Shown here: positions 55,233 through 63,918 of the stretch, in pieces
How the letters are laid out: the number at the start of each line of letters is the position of its first letter
How positions within the stretch are numbered: the first letter of the stretch is position 1
Origin: Geitlerinema sp. BBD 1991-9
Lineage (GTDB): Bacteria > Cyanobacteriota > Cyanobacteriia > Cyanobacteriales > Geitlerinemataceae
Assembly (NCBI GenBank): GCA_001657325.1
Contig: LWRO01000003.1
Coordinates: 62,001-126,000, forward strand
Direction: 5' to 3'
DNA length: 64,000 nucleotides
The notes under the pieces: model-generated
What the model was told of the DNA's origin: nothing
The model's input: the letters and a program-made list of their open reading frames with translations, nothing else
The model's database searches: none
Position numbers and translations under genes: made by a program

Positions 55233-55564
55233 CGATCGAGGTGCATCCGTGTTGCGTCAGTGAAGACTGTAGCAGAGTTTTTGCCGAGACTTGCCGTTAT
55301 ATCCGCCTCATTTTCAAAACAGCGCAAGCACAGGTTGAGAGAATTACCGAAGATTCGAAGATCGTTGCTGTTTGTATTTTGTCGGAGATTCGGTTGACAG
55401 TTGCCTGAATTTGAGTTACAGGAAATCACGGAGGAGTAAAGACGAGATCGAAAAAACCTGCGAGAATATCTACAGCTCCCAACTTTCCCAGAATAGTGAA
55501 CGAAAACTTCACGAGGCTTTTTCTTTCTTTGCTCGTCATCCGATAATAGGCTCGAGGTGAGATC
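55233..55564. other. Divergent intergenic region, nothing recognised
   Basis: 332 bp between the aldolase-family and fasciclin genes. Overlapping ORFs here lack protein-like composition. It should contain the promoters of both flanking genes. Confidence 0.45.
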
Positions 55565-56191
55565 GTGACAACTCAATTTCAATCGAAATCTCTCGCTGGG
55601 ATCGTCTATCGCACCCAATTCAGCAAACCGCTCAGTTGGATGGGAATTGTTGCAACCGGACTAATCCTCGCTGCTCCAACCGTCGCCCAAACCCCAACCG
55701 ATCTTCAGGCTCTAGAAACTCGTACCGCTGATTCTTCTCCTTTAACGGTGGCTCAAGCAGAAGCCGATGTGATTGATATTGCCACGACAAATGGTTCGTT
55801 TGATACGTTCCTCAGCTTGATAGAAGAGGTGGGAATGACCGAAGATCTTAAAGGCTATGGTCGGTTTACTGCATTTATTCCCACCGATGAGGCATTTGAG
55901 AACCTATCCCCATCAGTTTTGGAAACGCTGTCGAACGATCGCGCACTGTTGGCAGAGGTGCTGTCCTATCATGTTGTCTCGGGTGGAAATCCGTTGTTTG
56001 CAGAAGATTTGCAGGAAGTTGAGTCTCTCGTAACCCTAGCAAGTCGTACGCCCATTGAACTGAAGTGGCAACGTGGAACCCTCTACGTTAACCAGGCCAG
56101 TGTTGTAGAAGCAGATATTGCTGCTGAGAATGGTGTTATTCATGCGATCGATCGGGTACTCGTTCCGCCGACCGTGCTAGATCGGCTATAA
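55565..56191 (+). CDS. Fasciclin (FAS1) domain exported protein
   Basis: A 208-aa protein starting at GTG or the annotated codon at 55565. A hydrophobic segment at about 25-40 ending PTVAQ is a signal peptide. A single FAS1 domain (about 68-206) shows TTNGSFDTFLSLIEEVGM, YGRFTAFIPTDEAFENL (H1 box), LSYHVVSGG and ENGVIHAIDRVLVPP (H2 box). FAS1 proteins act in adhesion or cell-surface contacts. It is monocistronic, with no obvious partner. Confidence 0.92.
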   Translation: MTTQFQSKSLAGIVYRTQFSKPLSWMGIVATGLILAAPTVAQTPTDLQALETRTADSSPLTVAQAEADVIDIATTNGSFDTFLSLIEEVGMTEDLKGYGRFTAFIPTDEAFENLSPSVLETLSNDRALLAEVLSYHVVSGGNPLFAEDLQEVESLVTLASRTPIELKWQRGTLYVNQASVVEADIAAENGVIHAIDRVLVPPTVLDRL

Positions 56192-56387
56192 CACTCCCCT
56201 ATCGATCGTCAGAGACAGGGTATCTTTTCGGATACCCTTTTAACTCACCTTTAACTCACACGGTCTTCAAAGCAGTTGGCAACGTTGCGATCGAGTGAAT
56301 TGGCAGCTTAATTTTCAGAGATCGATCGATTGCGCGGATTCTCTCGATCGCGATATGATAGGATGCTGTGTCAAAATTCGTGCGACC

Positions 56388-56588
56388 ATGCCCAAACTCA
56401 AAACTCGCAAAGCAGCAGCAAAGCGGTTCAAACTGTCGGGAAGCGGCAAGAAAGTGATGCGCCGCAAAGCCTTCAAAAACCACTTGCTCCAACACAAATC
56501 TTCCAAGCGCAAACGCAACCTGAGTAACAAGGCCGTCGTAGACCAAGGCGATATGCTGAACGTCCGCGAAATGATGCCGTATTTGTAA
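56388..56588 (+). CDS. rpmI: 50S ribosomal protein L35
   Basis: A 66-aa basic protein from ATG 56388 ([20 protein letters not shown]), the standard L35 start. The longer upstream frame is discarded. [19 protein letters not shown] and a C-terminal REMMPYL complete it. It is 20 bp upstream of rplT, the usual L35-L20 pair. infC is not in front of it. The ribosomal-protein pair is followed closely by a solute-binding protein gene. Confidence 0.97.
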   Translation: MPKLKTRKAAAKRFKLSGSGKKVMRRKAFKNHLLQHKSSKRKRNLSNKAVVDQGDMLNVREMMPYL

Positions 56589-56608
56589 GGACATAGGAGA
56601 AATCGTCA

Positions 56609-56959
56609 ATGACCCGAGTTAAACGCGGTAACGTCGCTCGCAAACGCCGCAAAAAAATCTTAAAACTCGCCAAAGGCTTCCGAGGCTCTCACTCGAAGAA
56701 ATTCCGCTCGGCGAACCAGCAAGTCATGAAAGCGCTGCGGAACGCCTATCGCGATCGCCGTCGTCGCAAGCGGGATTTCCGCCGTCTGTGGATTACCCGC
56801 ATCAACGCAGCAGCTCGCCAACACGGTTTGAGTTACTCTCAGTTTGCTGGCAAACTCAAACAAGCCAATGTCGAACTCAACCGCAAAATGCTGGCTCAAC
56901 TGGCCATCCTCGATCCTGATGGATTTGCCAAAGTTATCGACGTGGCAAAAAGCGCTTAA
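56609..56959 (+). CDS. rplT: 50S ribosomal protein L20
   Basis: A 116-aa L20, needed for early 50S assembly. [19 protein letters not shown] and the [19 protein letters not shown] region are canonical, as is [19 protein letters not shown]. It is co-transcribed with rpmI. Confidence 0.98.
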   Translation: MTRVKRGNVARKRRKKILKLAKGFRGSHSKKFRSANQQVMKALRNAYRDRRRRKRDFRRLWITRINAAARQHGLSYSQFAGKLKQANVELNRKMLAQLAILDPDGFAKVIDVAKSA

Positions 56960-56972
56960 GTTGGCGCGTCAG

Positions 56973-57770
56973 ATGAGTCGGCGGTCTCGATGGTTTCAAC
57001 GCTCTCGTGGGTCGGTGCGCCTCATCGTTGCATTGAGTCTGGCACTTGCCTCGATCGTTCGTTCGGTCGAGGCTGCTCCCCTTCCTGAAATTCTCGATCG
57101 CGGACACCTCGTCGTCGCAGTGAAAGATAACTTGCGTCCGTTGGGGTTTCGCGACGAAGCCGGACAGTTGCAGGGGTTGGAGATCGACATCGCACGTCAG
57201 CTCGCTTGGGAAATCCTCGGCGATGCGGATGCTGTAGTATTTGAACCCGTCTCAAACCTCGATCGATTGTCCGTTGTTATTGAAGACGAAGTCGATATCG
57301 CAATCGCGCGAGTGACGCAAACCCGCTCTCGCGAACGCCTCGTCCATTTCAGCCTTCCTTACTACCTCGACGGAACCGCCATCGTCACCCGCCATCCTGA
57401 AGTTCGTCAGCTCTCAGACTTAAATCGTCTCCGAATTGCCGTTTTAGAGGGTTCGAGTACGGTTCCCGTCATTCGATACACTATCCCCACCGCGCAGTTC
57501 GTCGCTGTTGCGGATTACCAAGAAGCGTTAGCTACCCTCGAAGCCGATCGAGCTGATGCGTTTGCAGCAGATTTGAGCGTGTTAACCGGTTGGGTACAGG
57601 AGTACCCCCATTACACCTTACTCTCCGAAACTCTATCGACTGAACCCCTTTGTGTCGTGATGCCGAAGGGATTGCAGTATGATGAGTTGCGACGGCAAGT
57701 TAACGCGGCCATCGCCCGTTGGCGTGCTGACGGTTGGCTCGCAGAACGCGCAGCTTACTGGGGTTTGTAG
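56973..57770 (+). CDS. Extracellular solute-binding protein, family 3 (amino-acid type)
   Basis: A 265-aa protein starting at ATG 56973, 13 bp after rplT. The longer frame from 56844 lies inside rplT and is rejected. A signal sequence (VRLIVALSLALASI, ending VEAAP) precedes the SBP_bac_3 fold: RGHLVVAVKDNLRPLGFRD, LQGLEIDIARQLAWEILG, VDIAIARVTQTRSRERLVHF and LSTEPLCVVMPKG. It likely binds an amino acid in the periplasm for an ABC importer, but no permease or ATPase lies beside it, and it may instead feed a sensor. Confidence 0.88.
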   Translation: MSRRSRWFQRSRGSVRLIVALSLALASIVRSVEAAPLPEILDRGHLVVAVKDNLRPLGFRDEAGQLQGLEIDIARQLAWEILGDADAVVFEPVSNLDRLSVVIEDEVDIAIARVTQTRSRERLVHFSLPYYLDGTAIVTRHPEVRQLSDLNRLRIAVLEGSSTVPVIRYTIPTAQFVAVADYQEALATLEADRADAFAADLSVLTGWVQEYPHYTLLSETLSTEPLCVVMPKGLQYDELRRQVNAAIARWRADGWLAERAAYWGL

Positions 57771-57801
57771 GTTGTTTATTTATTGTTTGTGACTCTGCGC
57801 T

Positions 57802-58341
57802 ATGGACAATAATCTCGCGCTGCTGTATCTGGCTCTGTTAATCGTGTTATTAGGGGGAGCGGGTTGGTTTATCGCCCGTCAAGTTCTCAAAACGCGACGG
57901 ATGGAAAATACCTTGACGCAGCTTCAAAAGCGCGTTCGTGAAAAAAATCCGTCCGCCAAAGATTTTTACGAACTCGGCGGAATTTTGCTGGATAAAAAGC
58001 TTTATTCTCAAGCTGTCGTTCAGTTGCAAAAAGCCTTAAAAGCAAAAGATTTAAAAGACGATGAAAACAAAGCATTAATTTACAATGCTTTAGGATATGC
58101 CTATGCAGCACAGAACCAGTACGATTTGGCAATTCGCCAGTATAAAGAAGCTCTCAAGCTTCAGCCACAATACATCACGGCTTTGAGTAATTTAGGGTTT
58201 GCTTACGAGAAAAAAACTTTAGATGCTCAGGCGTTGGAAGCCTACGAAGAAGTTTTAAAATACGACTCAAAGAATTCGGTTGCTAAAAAACGGAGCGAAT
58301 CCCTTCGCAAACGCTTGCCCGTGACAGCCACGTCTTCGTAG
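57802..58341 (+). CDS. ycf37: Ycf37-like TPR membrane protein (photosystem I accumulation)
   Basis: A 179-aa protein with one N-terminal TM helix (LALLYLALLIVLLGGAGWFI) and about three TPR units (about 52-160: YELGGILLDKKLYSQAV, NALGYAYAAQNQYDLAIRQY, SNLGFAYEKKTLDAQALEAY). Size and layout match Ycf37 of Synechocystis (slr0171), which supports photosystem I accumulation on thylakoids. It is 31 bp downstream of the solute-binding gene on the same strand. Assignment is by architecture and remembered sequence, so moderately sure. Confidence 0.82.
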   Translation: MDNNLALLYLALLIVLLGGAGWFIARQVLKTRRMENTLTQLQKRVREKNPSAKDFYELGGILLDKKLYSQAVVQLQKALKAKDLKDDENKALIYNALGYAYAAQNQYDLAIRQYKEALKLQPQYITALSNLGFAYEKKTLDAQALEAYEEVLKYDSKNSVAKKRSESLRKRLPVTATSS

Positions 58342-58464
58342 CGTTTGAAATGTGAACGATCGGATTAAATTCGTTCGATCGAATCGATATTATTTCCTGC
58401 ATTAAAACTCACGACAACTCACGTGCTAACGCTTGCTGGAGAACTGTCCGATTGACGTTCGACC

Positions 58465-58495
58465 AAAAAAAAAGGGGAGATATTTGTGTCTCCCC
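58465..58495 (-). terminator. Intrinsic terminator of the thrC operon
   Basis: On the minus strand, GGGGAGA-CACAAATA-TCTCCCC is followed by nine T. It lies 41 bp past the ThiS/MoaD-like stop. Confidence 0.92.
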
Positions 58496-58535
58496 CTTAG
58501 CACATCAAGTTGAGTTGTAGGAGATTCCGCCCCGA

Positions 58536-58811
58536 TCAGCCCCCTGCTACAGCAGGCACGATACTCACTTCGTCACCGTCGCTGAGTGAGGTTTCCGTGT
58601 TATCGAGAAAGCGAATGTCTTCGCTGTTGACATAGAAATTGAGAAACCGACGGGGTTTCCCCTGCTCGTCGCACAAACGTGCCTTGATGCCAGGACAAGT
58701 TTGCTCTAGGGCGTCGATTAACTCGGCAACGCTGCTCGCCTTGCATTCGAGTGTCGCTCGATCGTTCGTGAACTTTTGCAGCGGAGTGGGAATGAGAACT
58801 TTAACGGACAT
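58536..58811 (-). CDS. ThiS/MoaD-like ubiquitin-fold sulfur carrier
   Basis: A 91-aa beta-grasp protein ending in the conserved AGG (IVPAVAGG) that is thiocarboxylated in sulfur carriers. [20 protein letters not shown] and [20 protein letters not shown] are typical of the MoaD/CysO group. It starts 32 bp after the thrC stop, so the two form an operon. The pairing with threonine synthase recurs in bacteria and suggests amino-acid-linked sulfur transfer rather than molybdopterin synthesis. That is inference. Confidence 0.9.
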   Translation of the reverse strand: MSVKVLIPTPLQKFTNDRATLECKASSVAELIDALEQTCPGIKARLCDEQGKPRRFLNFYVNSEDIRFLDNTETSLSDGDEVSIVPAVAGG

Positions 58812-58843
58812 AGGTAATGGCTAATGGGTTAACGGACGATCGA

Positions 58844-60148
58844 TTACACCAACACTTGTTGCCATTCGAGGCGGTTGAGCGTGTGAGAACGCTCTAAAGC
58901 ACGCTCGAAGGAGTCCAATTGAGGTTCGATGGTGAGCGGTTCGCCAATGTAACCTTGGACGGCTTCTTGGGTTTTGAGGCCGTTTCCGGTGATGTAGGCC
59001 ACCGTCACTTCGTCGGGATCGATTTTGCCAGCATCAGCGAGTTTTTTGAGGGTGGCGATGGTGGTGCCGCCTGCGGTTTCAGTGAAGATTCCCTCAGTTT
59101 CGGCTAACAGTTTGATGCCTTCCACGATTTCGGTATCGTTTACTGATTCGATCGAGCCGTTGGTATTGCGGGCGATATCGAGGGCGTAAACGCCGTCAGC
59201 AGGATTACCAATCGCGATCGACTTCGCGATCGTGTTCGGCTTGACGGGGGTAATAAAATCCCGTCCTTCTCGGTACGCTTGGGCGATGGGCGAGCAACCT
59301 TCGGCTTGGGCGCCGCTAAAGGTGACGTGTTTGTCGGACACTAAGCCGACTTCGACGAACTCGCGGAATCCTTTGTAAATTTTGCTGAACAGAGAACCCG
59401 ACGCTAACGGTGCGACGATTCGATCGGGCAGTTGCCAACCCAGTTGTTCGGCGACTTCAAAGCCTAGGGTTTTCGAGCCTTCAGAGTAGTAGGGGCGCAG
59501 GTTGATGTTGACAAAGCCCCAACCGTGAGTGTTGGCGACTTCGGAACACAGGCGGTTGACTTGGTCGTAATTGCCTTTTACCGCCATGACGGTGGGATTG
59601 TAAATCAGGGTTCCCAACACTTTCCCCGCTTCTAAGTCTGCTGGGATGAACACGCAACAGTCGAGTCCGGCGTGAGCGGCAATGGCTGCGGTGGAGTTCG
59701 CCAGGTTTCCAGTACTGGCGCAGGATACCGTCGAAAATCCCAACTCGCGAGCGCGGGTTAAGGCAACAGACACCACCCGATCTTTGAAGCTGAGGGTGGG
59801 CATATTGACGGCATCGTTTTTGATGTAAAGCTTTTTCAATCCCAGGTGACGAGCGAGGCGGCGTGCTTCGACGAGCGGGGTCATGCCGGTTCCCACGTCA
59901 ATCGGAGTGTCGGTGGTGACGGGAAGAAACGGACGATAGCGCCAAACGGAATTCGGCCCGGCTTGAATGGTTTCGCGGGAAACGGTGCGGCGCAGTACGT
60001 CGTAGTCGTATTTGACTTCGACGGGACCGAAACAGAATTCGCAGACGTGCTGGGCAGTCGGTTCGTATTCAGCGCCGCATTCTTTGCATTGCAGTTTGGT
60101 GAAAGCGGCGGTAGAGGATTGTTTTAGACGATCGAGTGCTTGTGTCAC
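58844..60148 (-). CDS. thrC: Threonine synthase
   Basis: A 434-aa PLP enzyme converting O-phosphohomoserine to threonine, starting at GTG 60148. An N-terminal zinc ribbon (CKECGAEYEPTAQHVCEFC) precedes the fold-type II core. The PLP lysine is in PTLSFKDRVVSVAL. CASTGNLANSTAAIAAHAGL and AGGTTIATLKKLADAG are phosphate-binding or family loops. Co-transcribed with the ThiS/MoaD-like gene. Confidence 0.94.
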   Translation of the reverse strand: MTQALDRLKQSSTAAFTKLQCKECGAEYEPTAQHVCEFCFGPVEVKYDYDVLRRTVSRETIQAGPNSVWRYRPFLPVTTDTPIDVGTGMTPLVEARRLARHLGLKKLYIKNDAVNMPTLSFKDRVVSVALTRARELGFSTVSCASTGNLANSTAAIAAHAGLDCCVFIPADLEAGKVLGTLIYNPTVMAVKGNYDQVNRLCSEVANTHGWGFVNINLRPYYSEGSKTLGFEVAEQLGWQLPDRIVAPLASGSLFSKIYKGFREFVEVGLVSDKHVTFSGAQAEGCSPIAQAYREGRDFITPVKPNTIAKSIAIGNPADGVYALDIARNTNGSIESVNDTEIVEGIKLLAETEGIFTETAGGTTIATLKKLADAGKIDPDEVTVAYITGNGLKTQEAVQGYIGEPLTIEPQLDSFERALERSHTLNRLEWQQVLV

Positions 60149-60216
60149 GGTTTTATATTTTTATTTCAACTCAACTTGGTCAGCAATCGTAGCACGGGCA
60201 TTTTGCACCGTCAAAC

Positions 60217-60241
60217 AATCCCGACAAAAAAAGTCGGGATT
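60217..60241. repeat. Hairpin with a seven-A loop upstream of thrC
   Basis: AATCCCGAC / GTCGGGATT, exact 9-bp stem around AAAAAAA, 69 bp upstream of thrC and 13 bp past the terminator of the preceding gene. It may be a second terminator or part of a thrC leader. Confidence 0.65.
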
Positions 60242-60253
60242 AATATCGAGCGT

Positions 60254-60278
60254 AAAAAAAGCTCCCACAGGTGAGAGC
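60254..60278 (-). terminator. Intrinsic terminator of the 71-aa protein gene
   Basis: On the minus strand, GCTCTCA-CCTG-TGGGAGC (one G-T) is followed by TTTTTTT. It lies 44 bp past the stop at 60322. Confidence 0.88.
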
Positions 60279-60321
60279 GATCGACCTTGGATGCGAGTCA
60301 GCAAAACGCAACGTTATCGGG

Positions 60322-60537
60322 TTAGGGCGTCATTTCCTCTTCAGTCCGTTCGCGCATCAACTCCTGTCGGTGTTCGTCGTGCAGGCGTTCCTGGGTGAGT
60401 TTTTGGCGAGCATCGTCTTCGAGTGTATTAGTCGTCTCAAATTCTTCTTTTGCCCGTTCGAGGCTGGATTCGTGACGGTGTTCGTCATGGAGACGACGCT
60501 GAGTCATGCGCTCGCGGGCGTTTTCTCGAATATTCAT
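60322..60537 (-). CDS. Small charged protein with internal duplication
   Basis: A 71-aa, highly charged helical protein built from two copies of about 30 residues: RMTQRRLHDEHRHESSLERA and KLTQERLHDEHRQELMRERT. It starts at ATG 60537 and has its own terminator, supporting a real gene. There is no Cys, membrane segment or signal peptide. The LHDEHR motif is unfamiliar. A stress-related or nucleoid role could be imagined, but the function is unknown. Confidence 0.72.
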   Translation of the reverse strand: MNIRENARERMTQRRLHDEHRHESSLERAKEEFETTNTLEDDARQKLTQERLHDEHRQELMRERTEEEMTP

Positions 60538-60636
60538 AATTTTTTAAATTTTCTAAAGACTTTCTGCTCGATCGTACTTCGATCGAACGGAATCAATCTT
60601 AACTTTGTCACAAAAGTTACAGAATTTTTAAAGGTT

Positions 60637-60894
60637 TTAACCTCCGCTCACTGGCGGAATCAACACGACCTCGTCCCCCTCTTTCAGTCGCGTGTCGGGG
60701 GAGACAAACTGTAGGTTAATCCCAAATCGCGTTAACGCCCGCCAAGCTTGCAATTCAGGATGTTCGTCGACACATCGATCGAGAACGGATGCAACGGGGG
60801 TTCCCACGGGAAACGTCCAAGTGAGTTCGGACGCACCGTAAGCTTCTTGATAAGCCGCAAAGAGTTTGACCGTGACAGTAACGGTATCAGACAT
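60637..60894 (-). CDS. MoaD-like molybdopterin synthase small subunit
   Basis: An 85-aa beta-grasp protein from ATG 60894 (MSDTVTVTVKLFAAYQEAYG). The upstream 12 codons of the longer frame are not used by family members. It ends LIPPVSGG with the C-terminal GG that carries the thiocarboxylate. TPVASVLDRCVDEHPELQAW and KEGDEVVLIPP fit MoaD, which donates sulfur to molybdopterin. No MoaE is nearby. It is the second beta-grasp carrier within 2 kb. Confidence 0.87.
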   Translation of the reverse strand: MSDTVTVTVKLFAAYQEAYGASELTWTFPVGTPVASVLDRCVDEHPELQAWRALTRFGINLQFVSPDTRLKEGDEVVLIPPVSGG

Positions 60895-61081
60895 AAAACG
60901 CAACAAAAATTTGAACGACTCTGATGTCATCCAATGATGTCATCAAATAACGATAAATTGCTCGAGTGGCCGGTGGGTTGGGCTGAATGCAACCTGCGAT
61001 CGAGTTCGAACCCGTGACCAACCGCAATTCAGCGTCTATAATTTGATTAACGTACTTAAAGTTAAAGATACCGAAAAAATT

Positions 61082-61660
61082 ATGACTCGTGGTGGAAAAC
61101 GGTTAGGAGCAGGTCGTCCGCCTGGAACTGGGAAATACGGAGAACCGACAAAAGCGATGCGTTTGCCCGTTAGTTTAGCCGAGCAACTCACCGATCTGCT
61201 CAGCGATTGGCAAAATACGAAAGCGCATGGAATTTCTAAGCACGTCCAACGCTTGCGCCAATCCTTTGCTTCGCCCTTTCGGTTGCCATTATATTCGGAT
61301 GCCGTAGCAGCCGGATTTCCTGCCCCAGCCACGGATTACGTCGATCGAGAACTCGATCTCAACGAATATCTCACGCCGCATCCCGACGCGAGCTTTTGCG
61401 TGCGTGCAAACGGTGACTCCATGATCGACGCGGGGATTCATCCAGGGGATTTACTCGTCGTCGATACCGTCTTAGAAGCCCAAGACGAAGACGTGGTCAT
61501 TGCCGTCGTGGATGGCGAACTCACCGTCAAGCGTATACGCTGGAAAAACGAATCCCTGTGGTTAGTACCCGAAAACGCGAACTACCAACCCTTTCGCGTC
61601 ACCGAGGAAATGAACTTTCGAGTGTTGGGTGTCGTGACGAACGTCGTACATCGTCTTTAA
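61082..61660 (+). CDS. umuD: UmuD-like S24 peptidase (SOS response)
   Basis: A 192-aa protein from ATG 61082 (MTRGGKRLGAGRPPGTGKYG). It has a basic N-terminal segment of about 65 residues unlike E. coli UmuD. The autocleavage site Ala77-Gly78 (VAAGFPAP), the Ser113 nucleophile (NGDSMIDAGIHPGDLL) and Lys150 (DGELTVKRI) are in place. UmuD normally becomes part of translesion polymerase V, but umuC is not next to it. The upstream AACGTACTTAAAGTT only weakly resembles a cyanobacterial LexA box. Confidence 0.9.
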   Translation: MTRGGKRLGAGRPPGTGKYGEPTKAMRLPVSLAEQLTDLLSDWQNTKAHGISKHVQRLRQSFASPFRLPLYSDAVAAGFPAPATDYVDRELDLNEYLTPHPDASFCVRANGDSMIDAGIHPGDLLVVDTVLEAQDEDVVIAVVDGELTVKRIRWKNESLWLVPENANYQPFRVTEEMNFRVLGVVTNVVHRL

Positions 61661-61686
61661 TCGATCGAGCATCGATCGAAACAATC

Positions 61687-61717
61687 GAGTCCAGACGTTC
61701 TCGAGGTCTGAGGACTC
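61687..61717. repeat. Hairpin between umuD and bolA
   Basis: GAGTCC-AGAC / GTCT-GA-GGACTC, a 10-bp imperfect stem 26 bp past umuD. No T-run. It may delimit the umuD transcript. Confidence 0.5.
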
Positions 61718-61762
61718 CGATACAATAAATTGAGAATTGCTCTCAACCTAGAAGGAATCGAT

Positions 61763-62023
61763 ATGGTCAGCCTCGATCGAGTGGCAGAACTGATTAAAGC
61801 CGAACTCGGCGATGCCGAAGTCCAAGTTCGCGATCTCACCGGAGGTGGCGATCACCTCGAAGCGATCGTCGTGTCCCCCCAATTCGAGGGAATGTCTCTC
61901 GTCAAGCAACACCAACTCGTTTACGGGGCTTTGAAAACCGAAATGGCCTCCGAAGCCATTCACGCCCTCGCCCTGCAAACCTACACCCCCACCAAGTGGG
62001 CGACAGTGAGTCAAACCCAATAA
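61763..62023 (+). CDS. BolA family protein
   Basis: An 86-aa BolA-like protein from ATG 61763 with AGAAGGA 6 bp upstream. The family motif [21 protein letters not shown] and the invariant His are present, with [12 protein letters not shown] at the end. BolA proteins pair with CGFS monothiol glutaredoxins through a shared [2Fe-2S] cluster. The next gene is exactly such a glutaredoxin, 55 bp downstream, so they likely form a complex. Confidence 0.93.
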   Translation: MVSLDRVAELIKAELGDAEVQVRDLTGGGDHLEAIVVSPQFEGMSLVKQHQLVYGALKTEMASEAIHALALQTYTPTKWATVSQTQ

Positions 62024-62078
62024 ACTTGTTACAATTTTTCAAATACTCAAAACCGATTTCCCGATTTTAGGCATCACG

Positions 62079-62402
62079 ATGACACCGGAACTCAAAGAAC
62101 AACTCGACACGCTCGTGAAACAGCACAAAGTGCTAGTCTTCATGAAAGGCAACAAACTCATGCCGCAGTGTGGTTTTTCCAACAACGTCGTTCAAATCCT
62201 CAACACTTTAGGCGTTCCTTTTGAAACCATCGATGTTTTAGAAAACAACGAAATTCGCCAAGGCATCAAAGAATATTCCAACTGGCCGACGATCCCGCAA
62301 GTGTTCGTTAACGGCGAATTTGTTGGGGGTTCCGACATTATGATTCAGCTTTATCAAAGTGGAGAACTCCAGCAAATGCTGGAAATCGCCCTCGCCTCAT
62401 AA
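62079..62402 (+). CDS. grxD: Monothiol glutaredoxin (CGFS type)
   Basis: A 107-aa Grx4-like protein. The active site is [15 protein letters not shown], with one Cys. The glutathione-binding [19 protein letters not shown] is intact. It transfers or stores [2Fe-2S] clusters with BolA, encoded just upstream. A strong terminator follows, closing the operon. Confidence 0.97.
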   Translation: MTPELKEQLDTLVKQHKVLVFMKGNKLMPQCGFSNNVVQILNTLGVPFETIDVLENNEIRQGIKEYSNWPTIPQVFVNGEFVGGSDIMIQLYQSGELQQMLEIALAS

Positions 62403-62427
62403 TTTTGAGCCAACAACTTGTCGGACG

Positions 62428-62454
62428 AACCCCTCCCCAAACGGCGGAGGGGTT
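62428..62454 (+). terminator. Intrinsic terminator of bolA-grxD
   Basis: AACCCCTCC / GGAGGGGTT, exact 9-bp stem with a 9-nt loop and TT-rich tail, 26 bp past the grxD stop. Confidence 0.85.
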
Positions 62455-62505
62455 TCTCTAGCAGCCAACTGTAAAACACCTGCAAAACTCGAAGAACCCT
62501 CGACC

Positions 62506-62880
62506 ATGACCAACCCCGAACTTTACGTCAATCCTCCCGCCTACGGCGTTGTTATTGTCAGTTGTTTGTTTGCCGTTTTATGCGGCATCATCTTCAAAGA
62601 CATTTTGGAATATCAGTTTTCTCGCTGGAACGATCGAGGTCAACCGTCAGAACTGAACTATAAAACCCCCCATTTAAGAGCCGCTTACATCTTGACTTGT
62701 TCCTTTACAACGGTATGTGTCGGTTCGAGCTTATCAGTCTTTGGCATTGCCGATATTTTGGCCTATCTTATCGGCACAATTGTCGTCGCTCCCACAGGAC
62801 TGTTAATTTGGCTTCAATTGGGTTCGATGATGTCGTTAGTCGAAAAAGAAGGCTTACAAGCCATCCGAATCGACGAATAG
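62506..62880 (+). CDS. Small membrane protein, about three TM helices
   Basis: A 124-aa protein from ATG 62506. The longer frame from 62359 overlaps grxD. Hydrophobic segments lie at about 13-32 (AYGVVIVSCLFAVLCGIIF), 62-85 (AAYILTCSFTTVCVGSSLSV) and 86-108 (ILAYLIGTIVVAPTGLLIWL). No family was recognised. It converges with the RodZ-like gene, 11 bp between the stops. Confidence 0.7.
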   Translation: MTNPELYVNPPAYGVVIVSCLFAVLCGIIFKDILEYQFSRWNDRGQPSELNYKTPHLRAAYILTCSFTTVCVGSSLSVFGIADILAYLIGTIVVAPTGLLIWLQLGSMMSLVEKEGLQAIRIDE

Positions 62881-62891
62881 TCCGCCCAAAC

Positions 62892-63767
62892 TCAATCGCG
62901 TCGTCGATGTATCTCTTCCGGGGGCGAAATGTCCCCAGTATGCTCGCCCGGATACCGTTCCAGGCTAGAAGACGGTTTCGCAGTGGGGTTCGCTGCTGGC
63001 GGAGAAACCGATCGATCGACAGACGGTGAGTCTCCCTCTTGTGGAGCGTTCAGTTGCGCCAACCACAGCACGACCCCGACCGCAGCCACGACGGGCGTAC
63101 CGTAAGCCAAATAGCGCCGCCAGTCCACAGCTGACGATCGATTGGATGTCAGCTGTGGTGGAGGTGGCGGCGGAAGCGGTCGTTTCGTCGGGGCAGCGTA
63201 ACGCCGTTTCGGCAACGCGGAAACTGGAGAATTCTCAGGAGGAATCCCGGCCGCTAATCGCGCACCGTTCAATCCCAAGGCATTCCCCCACAGCCGTATC
63301 GCACCGTAAAGATAGCTTCGACTGCGAGGAAAATCGCGAATCTGTCCGACCTCTAAAGCGTGAAGATGTGGAATCGGAATACGGGTGAAGTGGTGGATTT
63401 GCGCCAGAGAAAAGCCCTGCTTTCGACGTTCGGACCGCAGGTATTTTCCCAAACGATACAAATACAGGCTGCGAGGCGAAGGAAGCGGTTTCGAGGCGGT
63501 GGAGCGACTGGGGGTTTTTCGGTCCGACAACTGTTTGAGGGCGATGAGGATGGCCTCGCGACTGACCGAATGAACCATCATCTGAGCCGCATAAGCCGCA
63601 TCGCCGAACATTTCCCTCAAACTATCGAGAACGTTTTGGTAAACCGGACTGCGTAACAGTTCCGCTTCGATTTGCTTGAGGATCGATTCGAGAGATTCTG
63701 GAGGAAGGGGGATTTCATCAGTTCGATCGCCTGAGTTATCCATCTCCGTTGCATAGTGGCCTGCCAT
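62892..63767 (-). CDS. RodZ-like helix-turn-helix membrane protein
   Basis: A 291-aa protein from ATG 63767. A Xre-type HTH (about 110-175, LGKYLRSERRKQGFSLAQIH, then LHALEVGQIRDFP) is followed by a Pro-rich linker and one TM helix (AYGTPVVAAVGVVLWLAQL, about 240-258) with a short periplasmic tail. That order matches RodZ-family proteins, which bind MreB and set cell shape. The roughly 80-residue N-terminal extension (ESILKQIEAELLRSPVYQN) is unusual, so the name is tentative. Confidence 0.8.
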   Translation of the reverse strand: MAGHYATEMDNSGDRTDEIPLPPESLESILKQIEAELLRSPVYQNVLDSLREMFGDAAYAAQMMVHSVSREAILIALKQLSDRKTPSRSTASKPLPSPRSLYLYRLGKYLRSERRKQGFSLAQIHHFTRIPIPHLHALEVGQIRDFPRSRSYLYGAIRLWGNALGLNGARLAAGIPPENSPVSALPKRRYAAPTKRPLPPPPPPQLTSNRSSAVDWRRYLAYGTPVVAAVGVVLWLAQLNAPQEGDSPSVDRSVSPPAANPTAKPSSSLERYPGEHTGDISPPEEIHRRRD

Positions 63768-63918
63768 GGTCGTTTTCGTCGTCGATCGATCTACCCGATC
63801 CTTTGTTCGCAGCTGTCGATCGATCGTCCGGAATTTTTTTAACCTGGTAAGGGGATATCCCAACTGAGAAAATAAGACCAGGCTGAATATTGAATAGACG
63901 ATCGATCTTTGAGTGCGC

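Noticed and set aside
56844-56972. Extended start of the solute-binding protein
   Set aside because: The extension overlaps rplT in another frame; the signal peptide begins properly after ATG 56973.
60961-61020. tRNA-like GAGTTCGAACCCG with nearby GTGGCC
   Set aside because: The T-loop-like bases are there, but no acceptor or anticodon stem can be formed around them.
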